Positions 11,195 to 22,579 of a stretch of DNA of 64,000 nucleotides are shown here, one piece after another; the first letter of the stretch is position 1, and every line of letters begins with the position of its first letter. The notes under the pieces were generated by a model. That model saw nothing but the letters and a program-made list of their open reading frames with translations, made no database searches and was not told the DNA's origin. A program made the translations under genes and the position numbers. This DNA is from Arion vulgaris (taxonomy: Eukaryota; Mollusca; Gastropoda; Stylommatophora; Arionidae), in assembly GCA_020796225.1 (NCBI GenBank), contig CM036762.1, forward strand, positions 14,104,786-14,168,785, in the 5' to 3' direction.

Positions 11195-11603
11195 CAATCA
11201 ATCAAGTGCCATGCCTGCTGGCGTAGGCGAGCATGTCTCTCCACAACTCTCTCTGCTTGGTGCATGAAATCAGTTCTACGATCTTGTGTCGAACCATGAT
11301 GTCAGGCCATCCAGCATCTTCTCCTCTGTCTTCTGCGATATCTCCTTCCCTTAACTTTACCTGTTGTTACCAAATGTTCTAAACCTTCTCTTCGCAGGAA
11401 GGACTGCCTGTAGATATTTACTTCTAATTCCTACTAACAAAGTCGAACTTTCATTGCCAGTAGTTACTTTTTGCTGGATTTTTTTCGTCGCCTGCTTCAG
11501 TCGTAGTCATAGCAACTAATATATCATCATTGACTGATTTTTGTGCGAAGGCTTACTTTCCTTATCGGCTTTCCTTATTGCCATTCAGACGAGCCTTACT
11601 CCG
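11195..11603 (-). mobile_element. LINE-related fragment and repeat J
   Basis: 11195-11400 matches 21755-21880 (CATGCYTGCYGGCGTAGGCG, CGAACCAYGATGTCAG). 11470-11600 (GACTGATTTTTGTGCGAAGG, then CTTTCCTTATTGCCATTCAG) matches 17575-17715 and 60510-60600; this second repeat is called J here. Confidence 0.5.
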
Positions 11604-11618
11604 ACTTCAGATAGGTAA

Positions 11619-11885
11619 GTAAAAAAAAAAAAGTAAATGAACCCTTTCATACCTCGTGGTATATAGGTCAATACAGTGTTAGGCCTGTATTTTTCATTGA
11701 CCGTCGGCACACAATGGGTGATGTGGTCAGCATCACGCCGCCGCCTTTACTTTCCCAGAGCATGTCTGGTACCCAGTTGAGCTCGATACGTCGGTCGGGA
11801 AAATTCGACGCGCATTGCGGGAGCTGAACCCAGACCACCAGCCTTGCTGAGCGAGTTCACTAACAACTACGCTACAGCGGCTCTC
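11619..11885 (-). mobile_element. SINE E, copy 1
   Basis: Flanked by a perfect 15-bp duplication, ACTTCAGATAGGTAA, at 11604-11618 and 11886-11900. The minus strand opens with a tRNA-like head: A box TAGCGTAGTTGTTAG, B box GGTTCAGCTCC. Other copies are at 11905-12180 and 54302-54577. Confidence 0.85.
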
Positions 11886-11904
11886 ACTTCAGATAGGTAA
11901 AACA

Positions 11905-12180
11905 AATTAAAGGAACAATTTTCTCATATCTAGAAGATATGTAGAATATATTAGAGGAATATGGTGTTAGATCTGTATTATTCTGAACGTTGGTATACAA
12001 TTAATGATGTAGTCAACGTCACGTCGGTCACCTTTACTTACCAGTGATTTTCATGGTACCCAATTGAGGCTGGATCGAGATGTTACAGTCAGAAAAATAT
12101 TCCAAGCCTACTATGTAATTGAATCCCGACCACAAGCTAAAGTAGCGAGTTCACAAACAACTACGCTACTGCGGTCTCCG
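11905..12180 (-). mobile_element. SINE E, copy 2
   Basis: Same family and orientation as the preceding element and more diverged (GTAGCGTAGTTGTTTGTGAA head on the minus strand). Borders are approximate. Confidence 0.7.
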
Positions 12181-12234
12181 ATTTTTTAGATCTACTTTAG
12201 TGTTTCTATCCTTCACTCCCTTCTTTCATACTCA

Positions 12235-13920
12235 TTAATCATCATCATCATCAGGTACCGTCTCGATATTGAAGGTTGGCTGCAATGAATCTCCAGCATC
12301 CTCTGTCTTTCGCCTTGGTGTTGCACACTGCCAGACTGTAACCTGTCCATTTTTAAAGTTTCTCTCCCACTTATCTCTCGGTCTTCCTCTTGCTCTTCCC
12401 CTCAACTTTCCCCTCTAGTAAAGATTTTATCATGGTGTCATGTCTTTTATGTGCCCAAAATACTTTACTTGTCTGAATTTTATTTTCTTAATAATTGTTT
12501 CTTCATGCCTAGTTTTCCTAAAACTTGTTTATTTGTCTGTTTTTCTGTCCATGAAACTCTGCCTATTGTTCTATATATCCACATCTCAAATGCATCAATT
12601 CTGTCTTCTAACTGCTTGTTCATTGTCCATGTTTCCGAGCCATACATTATTATAGGATATATAAAGCATTTGATCATTCTCATTTTTAGCCTGTTTGTAA
12701 TTTGTTTGGATGTCAGTAACTTTCTCATACTATTGAAATTATCCTTGGGCATTCCTATTCTCTTTTTAATTTCTCTTATACACCTGCCATCATGTTATCA
12801 TATGACCAAGATAAAAGAAATTTTTTCTTGATGTAGTAATTCTCCATGTATTTTTATATTCATTTTAGGTTTCTACATTTCCTTGTTGATTACCATAGTA
12901 TTTGTTTTTTGGGGTCTCTGTGGCTAAGTGGTTAAGCCCTTTGCCTTGTGAGTCGAAGGTCGTGGGTTCGAGTCCGGACCGCGCCATTCTGTTCACGAGT
13001 GCATTTTTTTCCAGAGACCCTAGGATTGTTGCTGGAGCTACGAAGTTCGTGCTTTGTGCAATACTCTTGGCAGGTGGCTTGCCATTTCTGCGGAGAGGGG
13101 CCGAGCCATATGGGTAAAACCCGGTGCAATGAAGTCAATCCTTTGGCTTTTAAACCCTCTTTAATAGTTTTTGTTTTCTGTATGTTAATGTCTAATCCAT
13201 ATTCCTTGCTAGTTTTGTTCAATTGGTCCACTGATTCTTGTAATTCTTGTTCACTTTCTGCTACCAATACTGTGTCATCTGCATATCTTAAGTTGTTTAT
13301 TATTTTCCCATTGATCTTGAGTCCTGGCATTCCTCTAGTTGTTTGAAGATTTTCTCTGTGTAGATGTTAAATAGGCTTGGTGACAGTATGCATCCTTGTC
13401 TCACTCTTCTCTTTATGTCTATGTATGGAGAGTAGCTATTTTCATATTTTATTATTGCTGTCTGTTTCCAGTATATGTTACTTATTAGTCTGATATCATC
13501 CCCATCTAGGCCTATTTCTTGTAGACATATGATTAGCTTTTCATGTTGGACTCTGTCAAAAGCTTTGCTATAATCGATGAAACACAAGTAGATACTTTTT
13601 GCACTTCTATATACTTGTCAGCGAGTAGTCTTATACAAAGTATTGCTTCTCTTGTTCCTCTGTTCTTTCTAAAGCCAAACTGTTCTTCTCCTACTTCTAT
13701 GTCTATCTTGTTTTTAATTTTTTCATGTATGATCTTGAGTAGTATTTTTGTTATGTGGCTCATCAGGCTAATTGTCCTATAGTCTGTGCACTCCTGTGCT
13801 TTGGGCTTTTGAGTAGTAGTATCTCTCTCTCTCGCGATCACGCCCAGACCGATGTACCAGACCTCCCCATAAATTCTATTCATGTGGAAATCTGATTCAT
13901 TCAGCTTTAGCATTGGTGTC
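12235..13920 (-). mobile_element. LINE ORF2 remnant with reverse transcriptase, split by a SINE
   Basis: Reading leftward, the antisense frames give QFGFRKNRGTREAI, then FIDYSKAFDRVQHEKLI, RRVRQGCILSPSLFNIY and the catalytic box LRYADDTVLVAESE. After the SINE come YPIIMYGSETWTMNKQLEDR and GRARGRPRDKWERNFK near the 3' end. Several frameshifts make it inactive. A SINE A interrupts it at 12911-13163. The 3' end carries a short (ATG)n tail. Confidence 0.85.
12911..13163 (+). mobile_element. SINE A nested in LINE
   Basis: The head has A box TGGCTAAGTGGTTAAG and B box GGGTTCGAGTCCGG, as in a Leu/Ser-type tRNA. Flanked by imperfect 16-bp duplications at 12895-12910 and 13164-13179 (ATAGTATTTG / ATAGTTTTTG). 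The LINE reading resumes on both sides. Confidence 0.85.
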
Positions 13921-14165
13921 TTTTACGTCAGATCTTCAGCACCATTTGGAGCTCTGGTGCTTATCCTTCGGCGATGTATCCGGTTTCATCTAGCGTTTAC
14001 TCGGTTTTCTCTCCGTTCTGTAGCCATCTAGTGTTTTTACGGTGTGGGGTAGCTAGCACCACACCCAAACTCCTTAGACGCCTCTTACGACATGCGTGGC
14101 AGGTAACAGTGGTTCTATTCTTTACACCCCAATTTGGGCCTCTCTAACCACTCGGGCTGGTAGTG
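13921..14165 (-). mobile_element. SINE B 5' fragment and unclassified sequence
   Basis: 14070-14158 matches the first 90 bp of SINE B, antisense (CTCTTACGACATGCGTGGCA, AACCACTCGGG). 13930-14060 is unclassified. Confidence 0.55.
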
Positions 14166-14359
14166 GTATGAATACTGATGTCTTCAAGTCTCTTGGTATA
14201 TATCCAAGTTATATATGTCATTGCACAAATCTGTAATAATTGCAATACCAAAATCTTCTATGGAGGCTCATTAATCAAAATAATTGTATTCTTTTCTTCT
14301 CTTAGTTTATTTTACTTGTTTCTTCTGTAGTCTCCGTCTTCTCTGTGGAGTATAGGCTT

Positions 14360-14660
14360 TAATTACCATCATCCAGTAGCTTGACCGGAGCAAAACTTTT
14401 CCATCATAATATTCCGTCTGAATTTTTCTCTCTCATTGACCGGCTCTACAGTTGTCATGCTCAAATTATTAGTCACATTCTGAATTCATCTTCTCCATCG
14501 TCTTCCTTTTCTCCTCTTTTTCGGGATGTCGCCTTCCATAATGGTTTTCTCTTACCCTTCGTGCCTATTTCAATGTTCAAAATACTTCAATTGAATCTTT
14601 CTTATTCGTAACATCAGCCAGTTTTCTTTACTTTTGAGTTTCTTCTAGATAAATATAGTT
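14360..14660 (-). mobile_element. LINE 3'-end fragment
   Basis: Antisense relative of 6560-6810, sharing TGTTCAAAATACTT and the CTTCCATAATGGTTTTCTC region. Coding sense is heavily decayed. 14166-14359 holds nothing recognised. Confidence 0.55.
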
Positions 14661-14889
14661 ATTTGTTTTCTTCTCATGTGGAAATGTGAATCATTACATC
14701 TAATTTGTTAGAGACCGGCTCTACCTGCTACCTCACTGCAACTGCCACACTTCATCAATGTCTAATCTGAACTATATTCTGAAAACAATTTTTTCGTTAG
14801 CTGCTGTTAGTTTTAATTCAGTGAATGTTTGAGTCTATTTTGTATGTTTCTTGTTAAACATAATATGACATTAATATTACATTGGAGAT

Positions 14890-15345
14890 CAAAACAGATA
14901 CAAAGCTGAGAATCTTTCAATCAAATGTGAAATCAGTTATGGTGTCTGGCTCTGAAACACGGAAGGCAACAAAAGAAACCAGCAGAAAACTACAGACCTT
15001 CATAAATGGATGTTTACTTAGAGGGACTGAGATGGTATGATAAGATTACGAACGATGAACTCGAGAAAGAACTAAGCAGATATCAGTGGAGAAAAGAACT
15101 AAGGAAGAGTCGCTGGTGATGGATAGGACAAAGATTGAGAAGACCGGTTTAGGAACCGTAAGGAAAGAGGAGTAGTGGAAGGTCTAGAAGTAGATGTAGA
15201 ATGGAACTGGAGTCTAATATTAAAAGGATAGGCAAGACATGGAGAGAATTGGAAGGGATGGCAAGAGGGAGGAACGGCAAGAAGAAGTTTGTTGAAGACC
15301 TGTGCTCCGATGGAAGTTAAAAGGTGAATAATAATAATAATAATA
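14890..15345 (+). mobile_element. LINE 3' end with ATA tail
   Basis: Frames give SVMVSGSETRKATKETSRKL, then ARHGENWKGWQEGG-type C-terminal sequence with shifts. It ends in (AAT)n at 15330-15348, a common LINE tail type. Same family as 1-172. Confidence 0.65.
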
Positions 15346-15555
15346 TTATATTAAGTTCGTTAATATTACTAAACAGTTGTCAGACATAGCAATCTCTCTT
15401 TCTATCCATCTTTTATTCTTCCACTCTTTCGTATGCTATACGGGTTGACATATGCGAACATGGTTCTTCCACAATGTTTAATCAATATTGCTGATAACCA
15501 TCTTTATTGTTGACTTTCTGCTGTGCCATGAAATTGATCCAGTATATTCTATCAT

Positions 15556-15845
15556 GTGGGACGGATTAGCGTAGTGCATAAGCGTTCGCCTGTCGACTCA
15601 GACATAAGAGGGATGTGCGTTCAATCCCATACTCGACGTTCCACGCGTGCAGAAATAAATTGCATTAGAAACGTTTGTATTTGGTCGTCCATTTGTTTTT
15701 TAAATTTGTCACTCCTGTTGTTCGTTTGCTTGATAAAGACCTTGTTGGTCGAAATGTTGCTGTATTTTGTCATTGTTTTTGTAATTTGTAAAACTACAGT
15801 ACTTTGTGATTACGTGTTTTGCCAAAGAAATAAATTGGCATTCCT
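15556..15845 (+). mobile_element. SINE I: tRNA-like head joined to a Penelope-type 3' end
   Basis: The head (15556-15640) has A-box-like TTAGCGTAGTGCATAAGCG and B box GTTCAATCCC. From about 15660 on it matches the outer 180 bp of the Penelope-like arms at 48130-49530 (GTATTTGGTCGTCCATTTG, GCTTGATAAAG, AAACTACAGTACTTTG). Confidence 0.6.
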
Positions 15846-15954
15846 ACCAACTGCACGCTAGGGTCTAGAAATGGAAAGTAACGTTACTTCACACTCAAAG
15901 ATCTGAAAAGGGAACTGGAAATTTTAAAATATTCTATAAATACCATCTTATCTC

Positions 15955-15995
15955 TCTCTCTCTCTCCTCCCCCACACCACACACACACACACATT
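15955..15995. repeat. (CT)n/(CA)n microsatellite
   Basis: Short TCTCTC run followed by CCCACACCACACACACACAC. Confidence 0.85.
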
Positions 15996-16030
15996 GAAGT
16001 ATGCACGCTGTCATCATTTTGTCTTAGTAA

Positions 16031-16130
16031 ATAAGTTATCTTGTCAATATAACAGAATATATCGTTTCAAAATAAACTTCCTTAGTAACAACATAACTCA
16101 GTACCTCTTCATATTGACAAGATAACTTAT
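16031..16130. repeat. Perfect 20-bp inverted repeat downstream of RBR copy 2
   Basis: ATAAGTTATCTTGTCAATAT at 16031-16050 is the exact reverse complement of 16111-16130, with a 60-bp spacer. It lies about 300 bp past the stop codon of copy 2 on its transcript side and could fold as an RNA hairpin. Function unknown. Confidence 0.85.
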
Positions 16131-16429
16131 GCAACATTATTATGTTCAACAAATTGTTACAGTAACTACAACTAGAATAAGGTAACATATGATTTCAAGA
16201 ATAGTTTCTGAATGGGATGAACATTTCACTGGTACCAGTATTTACCGACAAAGACAAATATTCACTGCGCTTAACTGCACTTGATTTATTTCGTGTGAAG
16301 TTGCATACCAAAATTGTACATAATGTTACAGCAAACTTTGTGCTTATGTGCGAACAGCAGAAAATATATATTCCAGAACGATGTAGTGTTATTCAATTCC
16401 AGGAAAATAAATAGAAAAAAACAACAATA

Positions 16430-16790
16430 TTAACATTTGAGTTTGCTAACACTAGACAATAGTACAGCCAAAGCTCTTTTAGCCCACATCTGAATGTCCG
16501 CTAATCTCTTGACCGCTGTCCGCATGTCTTGATTCTCACCTAACTCTAGAATAGACTTAATAAAGCTACAGTATCCACTCAGATCGTTAGCTACTCTGAG
16601 AGCTCTTCTTTTATCTCCAGATTCTGGTGTGTCTTGTAACAGTACAAATGTAAACTCTGCAACGTGATGTAGTACCAATTTGATTTCAAGACAAGCGCGT
16701 AGGAATTTGGTCACGTGAGGTCCTAAAAGGATAATCAAGCAGTTTGGTATTGTCTGATGTATCAATCTCCAGGCCACAGATTTCCAGAAT
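16430..16790 (-). CDS. RBR copy 2, exon 3 (frameshifted)
   Basis: The acceptor CTCCTCAG|ATTCTGG is followed by ILEICGLEIDTSDNT. The frame shifts near 16730 and resumes with HVTKFLRACLEIKLVLHHVA to a stop at 16430. It matches the exon 3 proteins of copies 3 and 4, a helical C-terminal domain of unknown function. Confidence 0.75.
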
Positions 16791-16929
16791 CTGAGGAGAA
16801 AATAAAAACATAAATAGATCAATGAGAGACTATTGTGTGTAAAAAAAAACCTCACTTAAATAGATTCGCTACTGCTGAAGGTTAAGGGTCATACATGAAG
16901 GTTAAGTCATACTTCATAATAATATCTTC

Positions 16930-17165
16930 TTCTCCTTTATCGAACGCTCCATATCGACCACTTGTTAACTACTTTTTGTGATTTGTGTGTGATCTGAGCC
17001 TAAGAATGATTGTACGTTGTACCAGTTATGCACCTGCAAGTAGGCCAGCACATTCGATTTCTGCGACGTTTTTATTTCTAGGTAGTTTCCTAGGTTCCTT
17101 CCTCAATCGCCTCGCATGACATGCCTTGTAGGTCGCAGTGCTACTATTTCTTGCTCCCCTTGTGA
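16930..17165 (-). mobile_element. SINE C copy
   Basis: GAACGCTCCATATCGACCAC through CTACTATTTCTTGCTCCCC, antisense. In copy 2 intron 2. Confidence 0.7.
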
Positions 17166-17289
17166 GCCCCCTATCAACACATGGGTGAATAGTATGTTAA
17201 TCTTTAGATTCATATTATGTTGAATTGTGTAGTACAGAATATAACAGCAAATTTGATGTAGATGTAGGAATACGTATGACCTACAATTT

Positions 17290-17525
17290 GGTCTATGTGG
17301 CTAAATGGTCAAGCTCTTGCCTTGCGAGTCGAAGGTCGTGGGTTCGAAACCGGACCGCGCGGTTATGTTCACGAGAGAAATTTTTTACAGAGACCCTAGG
17401 ATTGTTGCCGGGGCTACGGAACTCTTTGCATGTGTTGTTCAATTTCTGCGGAAAGGGACCGAGCCGTTTTTGGTAAAACCCGGTGCAATGAAGCCAATCC
17501 TTTCGCTTAAAACAAACCCTTTTTA
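17290..17525 (+). mobile_element. SINE A copy
   Basis: tRNA-like head GTGGCTAAATGGTCAAGC with B box GGGTTCGAAACCGG. The body continues to AAAACCCGGTGCAATGAAG. In copy 2 intron 2. Confidence 0.75.
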
Positions 17526-17574
17526 AACTTGTCCCAATATTAACATTATATTTAAAATATATTTGCTGTTTTTT

Positions 17575-18084
17575 TCTTCCAGCTCTGAATTCAGAGTTGT
17601 CATGGCGTCTAATATGGTACCTCTAAATGATTTTTGCCAGAAGGCTTGCTTTCTTTAACAACAATGCCCCTCGCCCTTCAGGCGATCCTTACTCTGACTA
17701 CAGATGTGCTTGCAATTTAGATCGCCAAGTAAACTTTCAGGTTTTCCTATAGTTCATATAACTTCCTATATTTGTTGTTTACAATGAGACACATGTCAAT
17801 AAAAGTTGAAAAAAAACCCAGATATCTAATACCACTACGTGTCTAAAGGTCAAGGCTGCCATGGTATTACAAAGATTACAAAGAACGCATAATAAACCTA
17901 ACTTGTCCAAATTACAAGCTCGTACATTTGCACTATACGGTTTCCATGCTCACTTATTTATGCCAGGGAATTTCCGCAGTTTATTTTTTCTAAATACACA
18001 GAAAAACCCGTTCTAGAAATCTCTTATTATCTTGACACTGCAAGGTAAAACAGGATTTAAGAAAAGAAAGAAAGAAGAATAAAC
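17575..18084. repeat. Repeat J and LINE tail in copy 2 intron 2
   Basis: 17575-17715 is repeat J (see 11470-11600). 17985-18075 matches the LINE 3' end AGAAATCTCTT...GCAAGGTAAAACAGGATT with a GAAA-rich tail. The stretch between is unrecognised. Confidence 0.5.
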
Positions 18085-18340
18085 TTCTTCTTCTGTGCGT
18101 TCGTTTTTTACGATCAATTTTAATCAATCTTTGTGATATGTTTGATCTTTGTCAAGAACGTGTATACGTTGCACATTGGTTTGGTAGGCCCCTAAACGCA
18201 TAGACTTCTACACGTTTAGGACACGTGCATCCGATTTCAGCCAAACCTCCTTAGTCGCCTCCTCTTCCGACATGAGTGGCAGGTAACAGTGGTTCTATTC
18301 TTTACACCCCAAATTTAGGTCCCGGTAACCACTCAAGCGA
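18085..18340 (-). mobile_element. SINE B copy
   Basis: Antisense full-length copy: CTTCTTCTGTGCGTTCG tail, GATCTTTGTCAAGAACGTG, ending AACCACTC at the head. In copy 2 intron 2. Confidence 0.75.
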
Positions 18341-18467
18341 AGACGAAACTGATTTATATATATCTCTATCGTATCTAGTTTAGTAGATACCTAATCTTTG
18401 AAATATTTTACTTTTTTATGAAACACTACTCTTTGTTGAACATACTAAGCTATAAAACTATTCTTAC

Positions 18468-21165
18468 CTCTCTCTTTACAATAAGATCTTTCTGGGAGGC
18501 ATGCACAATCTTCTTCACCATTTTCTTGATTCTCCGTCGATGTTTGAAGTCGCAACCTTCTAGTCTTTCTTGCAAAGCTTTACGGAATAGGGTTGTCTTC
18601 TGCTTTGGTACATCAGATTCAGATATGTTGTTGGTTTCTGTTTGAAGGGAGTAGTATGTTGGTGGAACCAGATGTCTGATTCTCACCTTTCGTGTATATT
18701 GCATGACAAGCGAAGGGATAGGTTTACATTTGTGACTGTAGCAATCGGTTATACATAGCCAACAAAACATGAAACCACATTTACAGTAAAATGACAGCTT
18801 CCACCACTCCAGTCAATAAATTTAGAACAGCTAGGGCAAACACGACCTTCAATTTCTAGGAATTCCCCTTTTCCTTGAGTTGAAGGTAGTGAGGAACTAG
18901 TAGAAGTGATTCTAGAAGCAAGATTGTCTGCGGTATTCTTCTTCTGTTTCAATGTTTGCAGTGCCTCTATGTATATCTCAGCTTGTTCACATGTCGCAGG
19001 CCAATGTGGCAGAGACAAACATGAGAAACAAAATTCATGCCCACAAGCACATATCACATCAAGTGACAACTCACTGGATGATTTGTCACTCTCTAGTCTG
19101 ACTATCCGACCACAATCTGGACTAGGACACCACTTTGAATTTGCAAGCAACTCAGCTTCTTCCTCAAACTTTCGCTGATAAAGTTGACTAACCTCCACGG
19201 AGGGAAGCAATGATAGAAGCGTTACTGGACCAACAATTTCATCACAGCCATACCCTGGACATGTCATCTTCACAGAAGCATTCTTCAACTTGGCTCGAAA
19301 ATGTGATCTCCAACAATCGTCACAGAAAATATGGCTGCACTTTGAAAGTTTTGTTCCAGATACAGACTCGCTTTGAGTTGGGTTGATATTTTCATAACAA
19401 ATATCACAAAATATTTCATAGTCCAAGTTTTTTACAATACTGCTAAGACTCATAGAAAAGTCAATACTTTCCTGCATAACTTCTGTGTGTGCCACCCGTC
19501 GTATTTCATCGCTCGTACGAAATGTCTCAACGTAAACTGGAAAGATATCATTAACCAAGTTTAATTTTGGTTTTGCTGTTCTTTCAATCAATTTGTTGTA
19601 ACTAAAATCAAGCAGATCTTCTTGTTTCATATCTAACAAAGTTGAAGCAACACGATTCATAATCTCTTCAAATGTTGTTTCTTCAAATGGAATGTTCTTG
19701 CTGATAGTAAGAGTTTCTCTACAGATGTTAGAGTTAAAGATAACTTTATATGTGTCCACATCTTCGTCATAAACTCCATCAAAGATAAAAACTAAGTATG
19801 AAGTGTACATAGCATTCTGTCCAACATTTCGATATGTACACAAGAGATTCTGAACATCTTCTGTTATATTGATAACAAAACGTCTTGGTTCACTGTTAGC
19901 TTCAGCATAGGAATGTCCAAACTTGGTTTTCAGATGTTCAGGTGTTGTCTCTGACGATTTTAGTATGACCCGAGCAGAATGAAGAGTCACGTAGTTTGTT
20001 TCTTTCTTGTTTAGTTTTTGAAGAACTCTTATGTTGTTGTTTGATTTTGTGTAAACTTTTCGTGCTCTACGTTTTCTGAAATGTAGTAGATTCAATTCAC
20101 TTACGTTTGTGTGGATAATATGTGATCTGTCGTTACTGTCTGATAAAATATGTTGATCATCATTACAGTTACTTGAACTCTTTGGTCGTCGAAGAGGTTT
20201 GCCACTTTTACACAACGATCTTGCTTTCTCTGCCTGAGCTATTAGAGTTGCCAGCACGTTTTCCTGAGTTTGCAGAGAATCATCGTTAAAATTATTTCCA
20301 TTATCTCCGTATTCCAAACTTGCAATGCGATTTTTACAGTTATCTTTCCCTCTCCGAATGGAGACGCTGCTTTCTGCACCGGAAACAGGTTCACTGTCGT
20401 TTTTGTTATCCTCATCGTCATCCCAATATTCCGATGTGTCACCTGCATCCATATCTGCTTCATATGTTCTCAAATCCTTTAACGTAAATCTTTTTCTATG
20501 ACGTCTTTTCCCTTTGGATAATTTTATATTAGATTTTATTTCCATGCCTCCTTCGTCTCCAAACTCCATCCTGACATTAGAATACTTTGGATTGTAGACA
20601 AGAGAGCAGCTCTGTGGACAAGGGTAGACCACTTCTATACGATACTCAGGCTTTGAACTTACTAAACATTTCCTCAAATTTTTATCCTTCCCTGGTCCTG
20701 TCACAGTGAAAGCCTCTATAATTTCAGCAGTACGTCGATTTTTATTCCCTCCACCTGGAATTTTTTCTTTTCCTTTCTACAATTTTCTGACGTCTAATTT
20801 CTCTGTTTGACTTGTTGTTGTCAATATTATCTAATTTAAAACTGAAGTACCTCTTCTGTGTAGGAGTTACATGACGCAAGCGTCCTTGGTTACAAACAAA
20901 ACTGATACAGTTTGCTCTTCTTTTCAAATTATGACGTTCTAAAAGTGACACCATTGTTTTTTCTCCGTCGAAATTTCCGCTTTTGATCATGTGACTAACT
21001 GTAGCAGGGAGACACCATCTTTTCTTTTTATTCAAAGACAGCATGACGTCTGTTGACCCCAGAGTGGAACTGATGAAGTCATCTTCCGTTGTAGATTCCA
21101 GAAATTTGGGAACTTCTTTAGGGTTGAGATTGGATCTACCAAAGATGCATGCTTGGCGTGAATAC
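18468..21165 (-). CDS. RBR copy 2, exon 2 (two frameshifts)
   Basis: Runs from acceptor GCAG|GTATTCACG to donor GAG|GTAAGA; 900 codons in total once the one-base gain and one-base loss offset each other. The frame change near 20770 falls in GGAAAAGAAAAAATT. The second, near 18787, separates GGSCHFT from the CKCGFMFCW-like end of RING2. Carries RING1 and IBR. Confidence 0.8.
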
Positions 21166-21200
21166 CTGCCGAAACAAGTGGAATACTATTAGTTATTATA

Positions 21201-21458
21201 CAGGGTGTTCAACTTAAAAGCAGCCTGTGAATAGAGTTAATCTGGCATATATGTATGGAAATGAGAAGGTTCAGTTATGACGTAGTATAGGTCAAGGCTG
21301 TGTGACGGTGTGTAATTGTAGTGCGGAAAGGGGCGATGAACAAATGTGACGTAGGACGAGCTAGTGAGAACCGGTTTAAATAGTAAATAAACACAACTCA
21401 ATTTGTACCTGGCAACTTTCGAATTGTCAATGGGGCTGCTTTTAAGTTGAACACCCTG
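21201..21458. mobile_element. MITE with TA duplication (empty-site copy)
   Basis: 258 bp with ends CAGGGTGTTCAA and TTGAACACCCTG, exact 12-bp inverse, flanked by TA. Homologous end to end with 5954-6479 but lacking the SINE. In copy 2 intron 1. Confidence 0.85.
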
Positions 21459-21539
21459 TATAACTGACATCAACATGAAATTAACAATGTCGTTAACTGT
21501 CGTTACTGCATGTTATACTTTTTTTCTAGAGCGTTGTAG

Positions 21540-21690
21540 AACAGGTGGAACATGATCCGGACCAACTGAACAGTCGCATGACTAGTGCAGTCGTAGTGAA
21601 ACCTTTCAGGTTAGAATTTCTCTTTTAATTCCCTGACAGAAAAAAATTCTTGGACTTATTGTGGATTGAACATAGGGTTACCGCATGGAA
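21540..21690 (-). mobile_element. SINE F fragment
   Basis: Antisense match to 53225-53430, with a B-box-like TTGAACATAGGG near the right end. In copy 2 intron 1. Confidence 0.5.
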
Positions 21691-21754
21691 GCTGCGCTCT
21701 ATTTCATTCGACTAGAAGCTCCTCGACGTTGTTAACAGTGTACCTGAGCAATTT

Positions 21755-21880
21755 AATCAAGTGTCATGCTTGCCGGCGTAGGCGATCATGTAACTCTACA
21801 ACTCTCTCACCTTAGTGCAGTTGATCAGTGCTGATGTCGAACCACGATGTCAGACCATTCAACGTCTTTTCCCTCTGTCT
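21755..21880 (-). mobile_element. LINE-related fragment
   Basis: Matches 11195-11400. Confidence 0.45.
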
Positions 21881-22008
21881 TCCAAGATACTGAGCAATTA
21901 GCAGTCAGAAATGAACGTAAAATAAATAATAACACAGTATTTGGCATTGAAATTAATGATGCTTGTAGAAAAGGATGTGACAGACAGAAAGCTATCGGAA
22001 TGGGATCA

Positions 22009-22318
22009 GATTGTGGCATTCAGCAAGAATGGGAGCAGATTGTGGCATTCAGCAAGAATGGAAGCAGATTGTGGCATTCATCAAGAATGGAAGCAGATTG
22101 TGGCATTCAGCAAGAATGGGAGCACATTGTGGCATTCAGCAAGAATGGGAGCAGATTGTGGCATTCAGCAAGAATGGGAACAGATTGTGGCATTCAGCAA
22201 GAATGGGAGCAGATTGTGGCATTCAGCAAGAATGGGAGCAGATTGTGGCATTCAGCAAGAATGGGAGCAGATTGTGGCATTCAGCAAGAATGGGAGCAGA
22301 TTGTGGCATTCAGCAAGA
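22009..22318. repeat. 29-bp minisatellite, about 10.6 units
   Basis: The unit is AGATTGTGGCATTCAGCAAG followed by AATGGGAGC. Because 29 is not a multiple of three and the unit has no forward stop, all three plus frames stay open. They encode the same 29-residue period, so these frames are not evidence of a gene. Confidence 0.95.
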
Positions 22319-22505
22319 AAACACACACGCAAGTCACATGCGCTGTACATCTTACAATCCAAGACAAGGCAAGAACTCAAGAAATGTCTCTAGTTTTGAA
22401 AACTAAAACTAAGAACACACACACACGCAAGTCACATGCACTGTACATCTTACAATCCAAGAGAAGGCAAGAACTCAAGAAATGTCTCTAGTTCTGAAAA
22501 CTAAA
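22319..22505. repeat. Direct duplication, about 95 bp
   Basis: Two copies of a block starting ACACGCAAGTCACATGC and ending TCTCTAGTTYTGAAAACTAA. Confidence 0.85.
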
Positions 22506-22579
22506 ATAATGGATCCTCTCAACAACCAATATTCGATCTTAGAATGGATTTCTGCTTTCATCGACTATTCTTCAGAGGA

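Noticed and set aside
12911..13000. tRNA-Leu/Ser-like sequence
   Set aside because: It is the head of SINE A, repeated at 17290, 30373 and 35127 with long shared bodies and duplications.
21847..22491. 214-codon frame and its two overlapping siblings
   Set aside because: All come from the stop-free 29-bp repeat; no start context, domain or splice support.
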